From positions 26,688-90,687 of the forward strand of contig DUBX01000014.1 in NCBI GenBank assembly GCA_012960115.1: a stretch of DNA of 64,000 nucleotides, read 5' to 3'. The notes under the pieces were generated by a model. It saw only the letters and a list, made by a program, of their open reading frames with translations. It made no database searches and was not told the origin of the DNA. Source of the stretch: Porticoccaceae bacterium. Lineage in GTDB: Bacteria > Pseudomonadota > Gammaproteobacteria > Pseudomonadales > Porticoccaceae. Below are positions 9,321 through 19,290 of the stretch, piece by piece (the stretch's first letter is position 1; each line of letters starts with the position of its first letter). Position numbers and translations under genes: made by a program.

Positions 9321-10151
9321 TCAGATAAAAAAGTCGGGTAATAACTCAGTTATATCCAACGCTGGATCTACCTGATAGTGATTCAGATCAGTGATCCCTT
9401 CTGAGGCCAAAACATCGTCATCAACGTAAAAATTACCCGTAAACTCACGGCTATTACGGGTGAGAACTATATGCGCGGCGTCAGCCATAATATCCACGGT
9501 TCTAGATCGAACCATCATCATATCGCCACCTAGATGGTTTGCCACAGCCGCTGTCGCTATAGCTGTTCTCGGCCAAAGTGCATTAAAAGCAATGCCATCT
9601 CGCTTAAACTCAGAGCTCATACCCAAAACACACATACTCATACCATACTTTGCCATACTGTAGGCGACGTGATTCTGAAACCAACGAATCTCCATATTTA
9701 GTGGTGGTGAAAGATTGAGTACGTGAGGGTTATCTGACTTGCGTAAATAAGGAACTGCTTTTTGAGAGCACAAAAAAGTACCACGAGTATTAATAGTGTG
9801 CATCAGATCATAGCCTTTCATAGACACTAACTCTGTACCGGCTAAGTTTATGGCACTCGCGTTATTGACGAGAATGTCGATACCACCAAATTCAGCCGCT
9901 GCCGTTTCCATAGCAGCCTCAACCTGGTCTTCATAGCGCACGTCAACCAATAGAGGTAAGGCTTGGCCTCCGGCCTCGCGTATTTCATCAGCGGCGGTAT
10001 AGATAGTACCGCTGAGTTTTGGGTGAGGTTCGGCCGTCTTAGCTGCGATCACGATATTCGCACCATCAGCCGCCGCTCGTTTCGCGATTGCTAAGCCGAT
10101 ACCGCGACTTGCGCCACTGATAAATAGAGTTTTACCGGATAAATCTGCCAT
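9321..10151 (-). CDS. Short-chain dehydrogenase/reductase, HSDL2-like
   Basis: A 276-residue NAD(P)-dependent oxidoreductase of the classical SDR fold. The N-terminus has the cofactor motif SGASRGIGLAIAKR; NNASAI follows strand 4; the catalytic Ser and YSMAK (Tyr-x-x-x-Lys) pair lie around 145-168. The segment between, with NLSPPLN, and the overall length resemble the hydroxysteroid dehydrogenase-like 2 (HSDL2) group rather than FabG. The substrate is unknown. The gene begins 44 bases downstream of fumC on the same strand and ends at a strong terminator, so it may share transcripts with fumC. Confidence 0.8.
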   Translation of the reverse strand: MADLSGKTLFISGASRGIGLAIAKRAAADGANIVIAAKTAEPHPKLSGTIYTAADEIREAGGQALPLLVDVRYEDQVEAAMETAAAEFGGIDILVNNASAINLAGTELVSMKGYDLMHTINTRGTFLCSQKAVPYLRKSDNPHVLNLSPPLNMEIRWFQNHVAYSMAKYGMSMCVLGMSSEFKRDGIAFNALWPRTAIATAAVANHLGGDMMMVRSRTVDIMADAAHIVLTRNSREFTGNFYVDDDVLASEGITDLNHYQVDPALDITELLPDFFI

Positions 10152-10195
10152 TTTGTAATCTCTTAATAATTATTTTGCTTTTAGCTAATGAAAAG

Positions 10196-11575
10196 TTAAC
10201 CTAGGCCACCTTCAGCAAGCTTAGCTGGATCAAGAAGCTTTTCTAGCTCCTCTCGAGGGATGTCAGTTTCTTCCTCTGCAACATCTAATACGGCGCGACC
10301 GTCTTTGTAGGCCTTTTTAGCAATCTCAGCGGCCTTTGCATAACCAATAATAGGGTTTAACGCAGTGACTAAAATTGGGTTTCGGCCCAACGCTAGCTTC
10401 AGTTGGTCTTCATTGACGGTAAATGTCGTGATGGCTTTATCCGCAAGTAATCGACTAACATTAGCCAATAACTTGATACTTGAGAGAATGTTGTCGGCAA
10501 TCATTGGCAACATAACATTCAGTTCAAAGTTGCCCGCCTGACCACCAATAGTGATTGCTGCATCATTACCAATAACCTGCGCAGAGACCATAGTAGCCGC
10601 CTCGGGAATAACCGGATTAACTTTGCCTGGCATAATTGATGATCCTGGCTGAAGCGCTTCAAGGGCGATCTCACCTAGCCCTGCCAGTGGGCCTGAATTC
10701 ATCCAACGCAGATCATTAGCAATCTTCATGATAGACACTGCTGTCGTTTTCAACTGTCCCGACAGAGCAACAACTACATCCTGTGTGTTGATATGAGTAA
10801 ACAAATTATCAGCGGGTGAGAACTCTATACCTGTCACTGCACTTAACTGTTTGTTGAATTCAACGGCAAAGTCAGGGTGCGCGTTAATGCCAGTGCCAAC
10901 TGCAGTGCCGCCTTGAGCAAGAGTTTGTAATTTGGGCAAGGTCGCTTTAATAAAGAATATATTTTGCTCAATCTGGGTTGCCCAACTGAGCAAGCTCTGA
11001 CTGAGACGCACAGGCATCGCATCCATGAGATGTGTACGACCGGTTTTAATGTGGTGATCCACCGTCTTAGCCTTTGAGACGATGGATCCGTGCAAATGCT
11101 CTAATGCGGGCAATAATTGCTCAGTGACCTCCACCGTTGCGCTGATATGAATCGTGGTGGGGATAATATCGTTACTGCTCTGACCGTAATTAATGTGGTC
11201 ATTTGCGCTGACAGCCTCACCCACTTTAGCAGAGGCTAAGGTCGCTAAAACCTCATTGGCGTTCATATTTGAACTCGTGCCTGAACCTGTTTGGTAAACA
11301 TCTACGGGAAAATGACTCAAGAGGTCAGGGCTTCCCAACAATTCCGACACAACTTCACTAATGGCATTGGCTACATTAGCAGGAAGTAATTCTAGCTTGG
11401 CATTCGCTTGAGCAGCAGCAGACTTAGCGGTCAATAAGGCACGAATAAACGCCTCAGGCATGGCCTTACCACTCACTGGAAAATTATCAATAGCGCGCTG
11501 CGTTTGCGCACCATATAAGGCTGTTTCAGGCACCTCTAGTTCGCCCATGCTATCGCGTTCAATACGAGTCTTCAT
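10196..11575 (-). CDS. fumC: Class II fumarate hydratase (fumarase C)
   Basis: Catalyses fumarate + H2O to (S)-malate in the TCA cycle; an oxygen-stable, iron-free homotetramer. The 459-residue length is standard and the superfamily signature GSSIMPGKVNP is intact (near residue 320), as are TGSGTSSNMNANEVLA and GRTHLMDAMP. ATG 11575 is preceded by AAGGA. The gene lies 182 bases downstream of soxG on the same strand. Its presence here may simply be chance; an oxygen-stable fumarase fits an aerobic lifestyle. Confidence 0.97.
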   Translation of the reverse strand: MKTRIERDSMGELEVPETALYGAQTQRAIDNFPVSGKAMPEAFIRALLTAKSAAAQANAKLELLPANVANAISEVVSELLGSPDLLSHFPVDVYQTGSGTSSNMNANEVLATLASAKVGEAVSANDHINYGQSSNDIIPTTIHISATVEVTEQLLPALEHLHGSIVSKAKTVDHHIKTGRTHLMDAMPVRLSQSLLSWATQIEQNIFFIKATLPKLQTLAQGGTAVGTGINAHPDFAVEFNKQLSAVTGIEFSPADNLFTHINTQDVVVALSGQLKTTAVSIMKIANDLRWMNSGPLAGLGEIALEALQPGSSIMPGKVNPVIPEAATMVSAQVIGNDAAITIGGQAGNFELNVMLPMIADNILSSIKLLANVSRLLADKAITTFTVNEDQLKLALGRNPILVTALNPIIGYAKAAEIAKKAYKDGRAVLDVAEEETDIPREELEKLLDPAKLAEGGLG

Positions 11576-11757
11576 TGCTATTCCTTAATCTGCTGATCAA
11601 ATTAGATTACTTTGCTGTCTCCCACAGCACACCAAAAGCACGCCTAAGTAGGTTTACCATATTAGCAGAAATAGCGTTTATTAATCATTAATTAGGAGGA
11701 TATTCTACATTGGTAATGCGGAATCATGATGCGGACTATAGCCTTAAAAGCTAATGA

Positions 11758-12402
11758 TTAACAGGATTCAATACGACAACCAACCTCTTGACCTGCATCC
11801 AGTAACCATTGGGCAATATAATCACTAAAACTGCGGCGAATAATCAGATCAAAGCTACCGTCCGTGCGATTACCCACAATCGCTGTTGCCTTAGCGAACG
11901 TCGTTTGCGCGCAACGGCCGATACCGGGAAGCGCACCGTTCCAGCTAGCAAAATCATAACCGCTCGCTTTTTTGAGCAAACCTTGAACACCATGGCCACG
12001 CAGATTAACCAGCGTTTGGCCACCGCTAACATCAACAATTGCTATATGACCATTGATTTTTAAGCGCAGCGATGACTCCAGTTCTATGGCGTCTGTTGCA
12101 CTAGTAACTAGCCATTCATTGGGTCCAAGCCAATAGACCACAGTATCGCTATTGTATTGATAAGTGCCAGGCACTGTTGGCAGCGCAACACCCAGTACTG
12201 CCGCAGTACCAGTCACAAACTGTTCGTCGCTAACATCACCGCGAAGATTGAGTTGGCTTCCAAGACGAACCTCTTTAGCCACAACGCCAAACTCCAAATC
12301 ACCATTAAACAGCTGGTTTGAACTCACCGGGTGGCTTGAAATTTTACTAAAATAATGCAGGGGTGATTCTGAGGACAGAGTTTCAGCATCTAATTTAGAC
12401 AT
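11758..12402 (-). CDS. soxG: Sarcosine oxidase gamma subunit
   Basis: Smallest but one of the four subunits of heterotetrameric sarcosine oxidase; it has an aminomethyltransferase-like fold and contacts the alpha subunit. I place the start at ATG 12402 (MSKLDAETLSSESPL, preceded by AGGGA), not at a further upstream in-frame start at 12468. With this start, ATGTCTAA overlaps the soxA stop by 8 bases, giving tight translational coupling. The C-terminal half, with AIVDVSGGQTLVNLRG and DLIIRRSFSDYIAQWLLDAG, matches the SoxG family. Last gene of the soxBDAG operon. Confidence 0.9.
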   Translation of the reverse strand: MSKLDAETLSSESPLHYFSKISSHPVSSNQLFNGDLEFGVVAKEVRLGSQLNLRGDVSDEQFVTGTAAVLGVALPTVPGTYQYNSDTVVYWLGPNEWLVTSATDAIELESSLRLKINGHIAIVDVSGGQTLVNLRGHGVQGLLKKASGYDFASWNGALPGIGRCAQTTFAKATAIVGNRTDGSFDLIIRRSFSDYIAQWLLDAGQEVGCRIESC

Positions 12403-15400
12403 GTTGGCGCTTCCCTGTTGGGTCATAAAAAACAGAACTAACGATTTCGGCAGCGATGGAAGCACCATCGGCTGCTGGACAGTAAACGATGTCTCCCATG
12501 CGATTCAAACCGCCTTTAACCACGGCCAAAGCAATCGAATGACGTAAGGATGCACTGTAGTAACTGGAGGTTACATGCCCTTGCATAGCCATAGGTATTG
12601 GCTGGTTAGGGTCATTAACGATTTGGGCGCCCTCAGGCAATACCGTATTTGGTTCGAGGGTTTTCAAACCGACCAATTGCTTGCGGTTTTCACGTATCGA
12701 ATCACTGCGCTCCAAAGAGCGCTTACCGATAAAGCTAAAGACTTTGTTTTTGCCAACCACCCAATTCATGTTCATATCCGCGGGGGTCATAGATCCGTCA
12801 GTATCTTGACCGACAATAATAAAACCCTTCTCTGCCCGCAAAACGTGCATAGTTTCGGTGCCATAAGGGGTAATATTAAACTCTGCACCAGCCTCTATCA
12901 GCTGCTCCCAAACATGTCGTCCGTAATGAGCAGGCGCGTTAACCTCGTAAGACAGCTCTCCGGTAAAGCTAATACGGAACACCCGCGCTGTAACCCCGGC
13001 CACAGTACCGTCACGCCAGTCCATAAAACCAAATGATTCAGATGCCAGATCAATATCCTGACACACCTTAGCTATCACCTTTCGAGCATTTGGCCCAGTC
13101 ACGGTGGCAGTAGCCCAATGATCCGTCACAGAGGTAAAGTACACCTGCAATTCAGGCCATTCAGTTTGTTGCCAAAGTTCCAGCCAAGATAAAACACCTG
13201 CCGCACCGCCTGTTGTAGTGAACATTAGATAATGGTTCTCAGACAAACAAGCACAGACTCCATCGTCAAATATCATGCCGTCTTCTTTAAGCATCACTCC
13301 ATAACGGCATTTGCCTGGGGCTAGTTTAAGATAGGAGTTGGTGTACATGCGGGTAATAAATTCAGCCGCATCTGGTCCCTGAATATCAATTTTTCCCAAC
13401 GTAGTGGCATCAAGAATGCCGACGCTGTTACGAACCGCTAACCCCTCTCGATCAACGGCCTGCTGCATTGTTTCATTACGCTGAGGGAAGTACCACGGCC
13501 GTTTCCACTGCCCAACATTCTCGAATTCAGCGCCTTTTTCAACGTGCCAGCGGTGCATGGCCGTATAGCGCTCAGGATCAAATAGTTGATTGATATCTCG
13601 TCCAGCGATAGCACCAAAAGTTGTTGGCGTATATGACGGCCGAAAAATAGTGGTACCTGTCTCGGCGATATCTTGGCCCAAGGCATTTGCCAAAATGGCC
13701 ATGCCGTTGATATTACCCAACTTACCTTGATCAGTGCCGAAACCTAAAGCGGTGTAACGTTTAACATGTTCAACGGACTCAAATCCCTCAAGAACCGCCA
13801 GCTCAATCCCTGCAGCGCTGACATCCAATTGAAAATCAACAAACTGGCTCGGGGCGCGACTAGTCGCTTTATTATGAGGTACTAAGAATAGTGCCTGTTG
13901 TGGCTGCTCGATGATTTGATCAATCACAGGCGTCGGAAATTGCACCTCGCCCGAGCCAAAGCCTGCTAGCTTAGCGGCCTCAGCGCCCGCGCTAGCACCC
14001 TCACGCAAACCTTCTAAGCTACCAAATGTGCCCCTACATGCACCCGCTGAGCGCTCCTTCTGCTTGGACTCACCAGGTCTAAAGCTAACAATCGTGTCAT
14101 CCCAAACCGGTTTAGCCCCAGTATGAGAGCTAAGGTGAATAGCGGCGCTCCAACCACCAGAACTGGCAATCAGATCACAGGCTAAACGCTGCACAGGCCC
14201 AGTGACTTTTGACCCTTCTGGATTGATCGGTGCCACCAGAGCTTTACGTACGCGTTTGCCACCCACGGCTTCAATAAGGCCGTGCCCCTCTAGAATCTGA
14301 ATACCCAACGCCCTAACCTGTTCAACCAAGTCACCGCTGGGCCCAGTGCGTGAATCCACGACAGAGACCACCGATCTTCCAGCGTGATGCCAATCGATCG
14401 CTGTTTGATAAGCATTGTCATTGGTCGTCGCTACAACCAGCCTAGTCCCGGGGGCAACACCAAAACGATTAACATAAGTAGATACTGAGGATGCCAGCAT
14501 GACACCTGGAATATCGTTATGGGCAAATACTAATGGCCGCTCAAATGCGCCCGTCGCCAAAACGACCTGAGCGGCACGAACACGATGCATGCACTGGCGC
14601 GGGCCCGATGCCGAACTAATACCCAAATGATCAGTAACTCTCTCTAAAATAGCCAAGAAGTTGTGGTCGTAGTAGCCAAAAACCGTACTGCGAGGCAGAC
14701 GTTGTACATTTTTAAACTCACCAAGCTCGTCGGTTATTTCAGCTACCCACTGAGTGGCAGGTACGCCATCGATCAACTGAGTGGACGCCAACAGGCTACC
14801 ACCAAACTCACTCTGCTCGTCGGCAATAATAACGCGAGCACCGGTTCGTGCCGCTTCCCGAGCAGCGACTAAGCCCGCCGGCCCAGCACCAACTACTAAA
14901 ACATCGCAGTGTTGGTTCAGTTTTTCATAACTATCAGGGTCTCTCCCAGTCGGAGATGAACCCAAACCTGCGGCCTTGCGGATAAAATGTTCATAGGTCA
15001 TCCATAGCTTCTTTGGGTACATAAAGGTTTTATAATAAAACCCCGGTGGCATTAATCGCCCAAAGGCTCCTATTAGGCCCATGAGGTCGAAATTGACGCT
15101 GGGCCAGCCGTTTACACTGGCGGCCTCAAGACCCTCGTATAACTCAACCTGAGTGGCTTTTAGATTAGGGATGGTGGCTGCACCGGAACCTAACTGAATA
15201 ATGGCGTTAGGCTCCTCAGGCCCATGCCCAAAAATACCCCGAGGGCGAGCATATTTAAAACTACGGCCGACCACATCAACCCCATTAGCGAGGAGTGCTG
15301 AGGCCAATGTGTCTCCAGCAACACCTTGATAGCCCTTGCCATTAAAGGTGAAGTTAAGCACCTTATTTTGGTCTGTGCGGCCCGCTGTAGGCAGGCGGTT

Positions 15401-15412
15401 TAATTGTCTCAT
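12395..15412 (-). CDS. soxA: Sarcosine oxidase alpha subunit
   Basis: Large subunit (1005 residues) of the heterotetrameric enzyme that oxidises N-methylglycine to glycine, passing the one-carbon unit to tetrahydrofolate as CH2-THF with production of H2O2. Domains: an N-terminal ferredoxin-like fold (NFTFNGKGYQGVAGDTLASA); a Rossmann domain with VVGAGPAGLVAAREAARTGA (about 172-192) and an NAD-binding region; and a C-terminal GcvT-like folate-binding half (about 610-1000, starting near ETMQQAVDREGLAVRNSVGI). It overlaps soxD by 4 bases (ATGA) and soxG by 8. Sarcosine is the last methylated intermediate of glycine betaine breakdown, which links this operon to the one at 19291-29607. Confidence 0.97.
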   Translation of the reverse strand: MRQLNRLPTAGRTDQNKVLNFTFNGKGYQGVAGDTLASALLANGVDVVGRSFKYARPRGIFGHGPEEPNAIIQLGSGAATIPNLKATQVELYEGLEAASVNGWPSVNFDLMGLIGAFGRLMPPGFYYKTFMYPKKLWMTYEHFIRKAAGLGSSPTGRDPDSYEKLNQHCDVLVVGAGPAGLVAAREAARTGARVIIADEQSEFGGSLLASTQLIDGVPATQWVAEITDELGEFKNVQRLPRSTVFGYYDHNFLAILERVTDHLGISSASGPRQCMHRVRAAQVVLATGAFERPLVFAHNDIPGVMLASSVSTYVNRFGVAPGTRLVVATTNDNAYQTAIDWHHAGRSVVSVVDSRTGPSGDLVEQVRALGIQILEGHGLIEAVGGKRVRKALVAPINPEGSKVTGPVQRLACDLIASSGGWSAAIHLSSHTGAKPVWDDTIVSFRPGESKQKERSAGACRGTFGSLEGLREGASAGAEAAKLAGFGSGEVQFPTPVIDQIIEQPQQALFLVPHNKATSRAPSQFVDFQLDVSAAGIELAVLEGFESVEHVKRYTALGFGTDQGKLGNINGMAILANALGQDIAETGTTIFRPSYTPTTFGAIAGRDINQLFDPERYTAMHRWHVEKGAEFENVGQWKRPWYFPQRNETMQQAVDREGLAVRNSVGILDATTLGKIDIQGPDAAEFITRMYTNSYLKLAPGKCRYGVMLKEDGMIFDDGVCACLSENHYLMFTTTGGAAGVLSWLELWQQTEWPELQVYFTSVTDHWATATVTGPNARKVIAKVCQDIDLASESFGFMDWRDGTVAGVTARVFRISFTGELSYEVNAPAHYGRHVWEQLIEAGAEFNITPYGTETMHVLRAEKGFIIVGQDTDGSMTPADMNMNWVVGKNKVFSFIGKRSLERSDSIRENRKQLVGLKTLEPNTVLPEGAQIVNDPNQPIPMAMQGHVTSSYYSASLRHSIALAVVKGGLNRMGDIVYCPAADGASIAAEIVSSVFYDPTGKRQHV

Positions 15413-15699
15413 ACGTCAGCTCCAGTGATCTGTGGCTGCGTGCCGACCTTATAGGTTTCTAGGATCTCATAGGTTACGGTATTGCGTGTTGCGTTAAAGT
15501 AACGCCGACAACCGATCGCGTGGTACCACATTTCATGGTGAATACCGCGTGGATTTTTACGGAAGAACAGATAATCCGCCCACTGCTCGTCAGATAGCGC
15601 CTCGGGGTTCAACGGCCTTGCAATATGAGCCTCGCCGCCATAGCTAAACTCTTCTTCTTCACGATGCTCTAGGCAATGTGGGCAATATATTAATAACAT
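15409..15699 (-). CDS. soxD: Sarcosine oxidase delta subunit
   Basis: 96-residue zinc-binding subunit of heterotetrameric sarcosine oxidase. The zinc ligands known for the family are present: Cys6 and Cys9 (LIYCPHC) with His60 and Cys64 (WYHAIGC). The motif EEEFSYGGEAHIARP and the RKNPRGIHHEMWYH segment are diagnostic. It lies between soxB and soxA in the standard B-D-A-G order. Confidence 0.96.
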   Translation of the reverse strand: MLLIYCPHCLEHREEEEFSYGGEAHIARPLNPEALSDEQWADYLFFRKNPRGIHHEMWYHAIGCRRYFNATRNTVTYEILETYKVGTQPQITGADV

Positions 15700-15732
15700 C
15701 TTTATTCTCTCGACTTATTATTTCAACACACG

Positions 15733-16983
15733 CTAGTGTGCAACACCCGCTGCACCGTGTTCATCGATCAAAGCTCCGGTGTTGAACCGATCTAGGTTAA
15801 AGGCTTTTGCCAACGGGTGAGGACGGTCATTAGCCACTGTATCGGCAAACACATAGCCAGAACCCGGCGTCGCTTTAAAACCACCGGTTCCCCAACCACA
15901 GTTGAAGTAAAGGCCCTGAACTGACGTTTTACTGATAATCGGACAGGCATCCGGACAGGTATCAACGATACCGCCCCATTGACGATTCATACGAACTCGA
16001 CTAAAGGCCGGAAATAACTCGCAGATTGCCTGCACGGTATGCTCTATGACATGCAAAGAACCTCGCTGGCCATAGCCGTTATAGCTATCTACCCCAGCGC
16101 CAATAACTAGATCTCCTTTGTCTGACTGGCTAATATAGCCATGCACCGCATTAGACATAACTACTGTATCTAAGCAGGGTTTTATTGGCTCTGACACTAA
16201 AGCTTGTAGTGGCCGAGATTCCACTGGCAACCTCAACCCCGCCATAGCAGCGACCACGCCGGAACTACCCGCTGCCACACAGGCAACTTTGCGCGCACCG
16301 ATAAAGCCATTGGAGGTTTCAACACCAACCACCGCACCCCCTTTGCGCCGAATGCCAATTACTTCTGTTTGCTGGATCATGTCTACGCCTAACGCGTCTG
16401 CGCCTCTAGCATAACCCCATGCAACGGCATCATGACGCGCCGTGCCACCTCTAGGTTGCCAGGACGCCCCTAAGATCGGGTAACGACTGTCAGGTGAAAT
16501 ATTAATCAGTGGCGCAATCTCTTTGATACGCTGTGGGGTAACAACCTCGCCATCAATACCATTTAACCTGTTGGCATTAACTCTACGTTCAATATCGCGC
16601 ATGTCCTGTAAGTTATGACCCAAATTAAGCACGCCACGCTGACTAAACATGACATTGTAGTTAAGTTCTTGACTAAGCCCTTCCCATAGTTTGAGTGATA
16701 GCTCATAAAGTTGAGCTGCTTCGTCCCAAAGATAGTTGGAGCGAATGATAGTGGTATTTCTGGCTGTATTACCGCCACCTAAATACCCTTTTTCGACCAC
16801 CGCCACATTGGTAATACCATGAACCTTTGCTAAATAATAAGCCGTTGCAAGACCATGCCCACCACCGCCCACAATAATCACATCGTAGTCTTTTTTCGGC
16901 GTTGGATTACGCCACACTTTCTGCCAGTTTTCATGGTAGCTAAGGGCGTTTTTTAACAAGCTAAAACCAGAATATCGTTTCAT
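15733..16983 (-). CDS. soxB: Sarcosine oxidase beta subunit
   Basis: FAD/FMN-binding catalytic subunit of the heterotetrameric sarcosine oxidase. The start is taken as ATG 16983 ([20 protein letters not shown], the conserved SoxB N-terminus), three codons inside a possible GTG start. The dinucleotide fold [18 protein letters not shown] and [15 protein letters not shown] are present, and a His in [16 protein letters not shown] corresponds to the covalent FMN attachment site of the family. First gene of soxBDAG. The 213 bases upstream separate it from a divergent GlxA-type regulator and hold repeated putative operator sequences, so that regulator may control it. Confidence 0.96.
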   Translation of the reverse strand: MKRYSGFSLLKNALSYHENWQKVWRNPTPKKDYDVIIVGGGGHGLATAYYLAKVHGITNVAVVEKGYLGGGNTARNTTIIRSNYLWDEAAQLYELSLKLWEGLSQELNYNVMFSQRGVLNLGHNLQDMRDIERRVNANRLNGIDGEVVTPQRIKEIAPLINISPDSRYPILGASWQPRGGTARHDAVAWGYARGADALGVDMIQQTEVIGIRRKGGAVVGVETSNGFIGARKVACVAAGSSGVVAAMAGLRLPVESRPLQALVSEPIKPCLDTVVMSNAVHGYISQSDKGDLVIGAGVDSYNGYGQRGSLHVIEHTVQAICELFPAFSRVRMNRQWGGIVDTCPDACPIISKTSVQGLYFNCGWGTGGFKATPGSGYVFADTVANDRPHPLAKAFNLDRFNTGALIDEHGAAGVAH

Positions 16984-17035
16984 GGTGACCACTGCGCTTT
17001 TAATAGCCTAGACAGATTGCATTTGACCAGTTTTT

Positions 17036-17135
17036 ACCCTGTCGTTGCTAGAACAAAAACGTCAATCGAGAGCGAAAAAACGACAATGACGGCAATTAAA
17101 CACAATAATGCCGGTTTTAGCGTTAAAATGTCGTT
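17036..17135. promoter_or_regulatory. Repeated operator-like sites between soxB and a GlxA-type regulator
   Basis: AAAAACGTCAAT at 17055-17066 is repeated as AAAAACGACAAT at 17076-17087, one mismatch in 12 and exactly 21 bases apart, which is two helical turns, the layout expected for an AraC-family dimer on direct repeats. The core AACGACA also occurs inverted as TGTCGTT at 17040-17046 and 17129-17135. The region lies upstream of both the sox operon (minus) and the regulator gene (plus). Binding by that regulator is inferred from position; the repeats themselves are plain in the sequence. Confidence 0.5.
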
Positions 17136-17196
17136 ATCGTTATGTAAAAAAGCAGGATTTACCTGTATTTAAACGACCCATATTAGGCGATTTTGA

Positions 17197-18189
17197 ATGA
17201 AAAAAGCCACTCAAGGACAAACCTTAACAGTCAGTAGCTCAACTCACTTATCGGTTGGCTTTGTGCTCATGCCAAGCTTTACCCTTCTACCCTTTTCGGC
17301 CTTTGTGGACGCACTCCGCCTGGCCGCTGACGAGGGAGACCAGAGCCGACAAATCAACTGTCAGTGGACGCTGATGGGCCACTCACTGGAGGCCATCACA
17401 TCAAGCTCTGGTGTGACAGTTCAACCCTGGGAGACCTATCGAGACCCAGCAGATTTTGATTACGTGGTGGTGGTCGGTGGGCTTTTAGACAATAGCCTGC
17501 AAGGTAGCCAACATGTGATCGATTATCTACAGCAGGTAGATGCTGCCCATGTTCCGATTATCGGACTCTGCACCGGCTCCTTTGCGATGATTCGCGCAGG
17601 GTTAATGGATCAACGACGTTGTTGCGTCAGCTGGTTTCACTACAAGGACCTGACCGACCGCTATACCAACGTCACCCCCATTGCTGACCAGCTTTTTGTT
17701 GACGATGGTGACCGTATTACCTGTGCTGGCGGCGCGGTGGCGGCGGATTTGGCAGCCTATATTATTGAGCGCCATTTAGGCCAAAATTGGGCGCGCAAGA
17801 GCATGCGCATACTGGTTATGGATAGTCCACGCCCTGCCAATGCACCTCAACCGCAGCCTGGCGGTGACTATCAGGTCAATAACCGCTTAGTAGGTCGAGC
17901 GCTGTTATTAATGGAGCAAAACTTGAGCCGGCCTCTGTCAACCGACGAGATAGCCGCTCGAGTGGATATATCCAAACGTCAACTAGAACGGCTGTTTATT
18001 AGTGAGACCAATGACAGTCTGCAAAAGTTCTACCGTAAAATCCGATTGCGCTATGGGCTTTGGTTGTTACAAAACACTAAACGGTTGATTACCGACATTG
18101 CGCAGGAATGCGGCTTTGCGGACACGGCGCATTTTTCTAGGGCCTTCCGCGCAATCTTCGACAAGAAGCCAACGGATTATCGAACCTAG
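17197..18189 (+). CDS. GlxA family AraC-type regulator, probable methylamine/sarcosine regulator
   Basis: A 330-residue activator with an N-terminal DJ-1/PfpI (GATase1-like) ligand domain (about 20-205; the elbow motif GLCTGSFAM holds the conserved Cys) and a C-terminal AraC DNA-binding domain with two helix-turn-helix units (about 235-330; STDEIAARVDISKRQLERLF and ITDIAQECGFADTAHFSRAF). Family members GbdR and SouR of Pseudomonas sense dimethylglycine, betaine or sarcosine and switch on their catabolism. This gene is divergent from soxB, with repeated sites in between, so control of sox and perhaps dgcA/fhs is a reasonable inference. It ends 5 bases before a second regulator of the same family transcribed toward it. 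Confidence 0.87.
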   Translation: MKKATQGQTLTVSSSTHLSVGFVLMPSFTLLPFSAFVDALRLAADEGDQSRQINCQWTLMGHSLEAITSSSGVTVQPWETYRDPADFDYVVVVGGLLDNSLQGSQHVIDYLQQVDAAHVPIIGLCTGSFAMIRAGLMDQRRCCVSWFHYKDLTDRYTNVTPIADQLFVDDGDRITCAGGAVAADLAAYIIERHLGQNWARKSMRILVMDSPRPANAPQPQPGGDYQVNNRLVGRALLLMEQNLSRPLSTDEIAARVDISKRQLERLFISETNDSLQKFYRKIRLRYGLWLLQNTKRLITDIAQECGFADTAHFSRAFRAIFDKKPTDYRT

Positions 18190-18194
18190 ACTAT

Positions 18195-19175
18195 CTAAAT
18201 TAGCGCCCTTCTCTCACTGCTCGGTGGCTTACCATAAAGATCGCTGTAACACTTACTAAAATGGGGTGCGGTGGAAAAACCACAGCTAATCGCCACATCA
18301 ATGACGGGAATGGATGTTTGTAAAAGCAGCAATCGTGCTCGGGAAAGCCGCAACTCAAGGTAATAGCGTGAGGGTGCGCAGTGAAGGTAACGGTTAAATA
18401 GGCGCTCCAACTGACGACGAGAAATACCAACATAAGTTGCTACCTCATCTAACGTTAGAGGCTCTTCAATATTTGTTTCCATGAGTGTTACAGCCTCAAC
18501 AAGGCGTGGCTGACTAGCGCCTATGAGGTACTTTAACGGGGCACGTTGCGCGTCTTTTTCAGTGCGGACTCGATCGCATGTAAATTGCTCAGAAATCTGT
18601 TGCACTAGTTGATGCCCATGAATACTGGCCACAAGGTTAAGCATTAGATCAATCGAGCTAATGCCACCTGAACAGGTGTATCGATCACGATCAATGACAA
18701 ACAAACTAGAGGATATGTCAAGCCTGGGAAATTCTTCTCGAAGGCTGGCTAAATTTTCCCAATGAATAGTACAGCGATAGCCATCTAATAGGCCTGCTGC
18801 CGCTAGAGCATAGCTGCCCGTGCAAATACCTCCCATGGGGATCTTTCGTTTTGCTACCTTGCGTAGCCCTTCCAATAGAGCCTTATCGCAATAGCGTTTA
18901 ACGGAGTAACCACCACAAACGAGCATGATATTAGCTTCACTAGCATCATCAAGATTGCCGTCTAAACTAAGTTCCAATCCGGCACTGGATATTAATGGTT
19001 GACCATCAATACTGTGTAACGACCAGCGGTATAACTCTTGCCCCGACAACCGGTTAGCCATGCGCAATATGCCGACTGCATTTGAGAACGTACTCAGGGT
19101 ATATTCGGGAAGTAATATGAATCCGATGTGCAGAGTGACTGCTTCAACTGCAATAGTATCGACATTTTCAGACAT
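18195..19175 (-). CDS. GlxA family AraC-type transcriptional regulator
   Basis: 326 residues with the same architecture as its convergent neighbour: DJ-1/PfpI-like domain (GFILLPEYTLSTFSNAVGIL at about 17-37; GGICTGSYALAAAGLL around 115-130) and AraC helix-turn-helix domain (LTLDEVATYVGISRRQLERL; VIDVAISCGFSTAPHFSKCY). In Pseudomonas, related members CdhR and SouR respond to carnitine or sarcosine. Sequence divergence from the neighbour suggests a different ligand rather than a recent duplication. It lies 115 bases downstream of the RACo gene on the same strand, so it could be the tail of the methyltransferase run or have its own promoter. Confidence 0.85.
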   Translation of the reverse strand: MSENVDTIAVEAVTLHIGFILLPEYTLSTFSNAVGILRMANRLSGQELYRWSLHSIDGQPLISSAGLELSLDGNLDDASEANIMLVCGGYSVKRYCDKALLEGLRKVAKRKIPMGGICTGSYALAAAGLLDGYRCTIHWENLASLREEFPRLDISSSLFVIDRDRYTCSGGISSIDLMLNLVASIHGHQLVQQISEQFTCDRVRTEKDAQRAPLKYLIGASQPRLVEAVTLMETNIEEPLTLDEVATYVGISRRQLERLFNRYLHCAPSRYYLELRLSRARLLLLQTSIPVIDVAISCGFSTAPHFSKCYSDLYGKPPSSERRALI

Positions 19176-19290
19176 TTTTAATACCTCACCTTTCGGCTGC
19201 TGACCCTACAGGGGGCCATGCTCAAACGGCCCTTTAAACAAGGCTCTTGGGCCGAGTATAGGCTAAGAAACGGTTTTTATTAAAGACTTT

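Noticed and set aside
12403..12468. Longer N-terminus for SoxG
   Set aside because: The extension lies wholly within soxA and is unlike SoxG; ATG 12402 has a ribosome binding site and an 8-base overlap with the soxA stop.
16984..17196. Glycine riboswitch upstream of sox
   Set aside because: No paired aptamer structure is visible; the conspicuous elements are short DNA repeats better explained as protein-binding sites.
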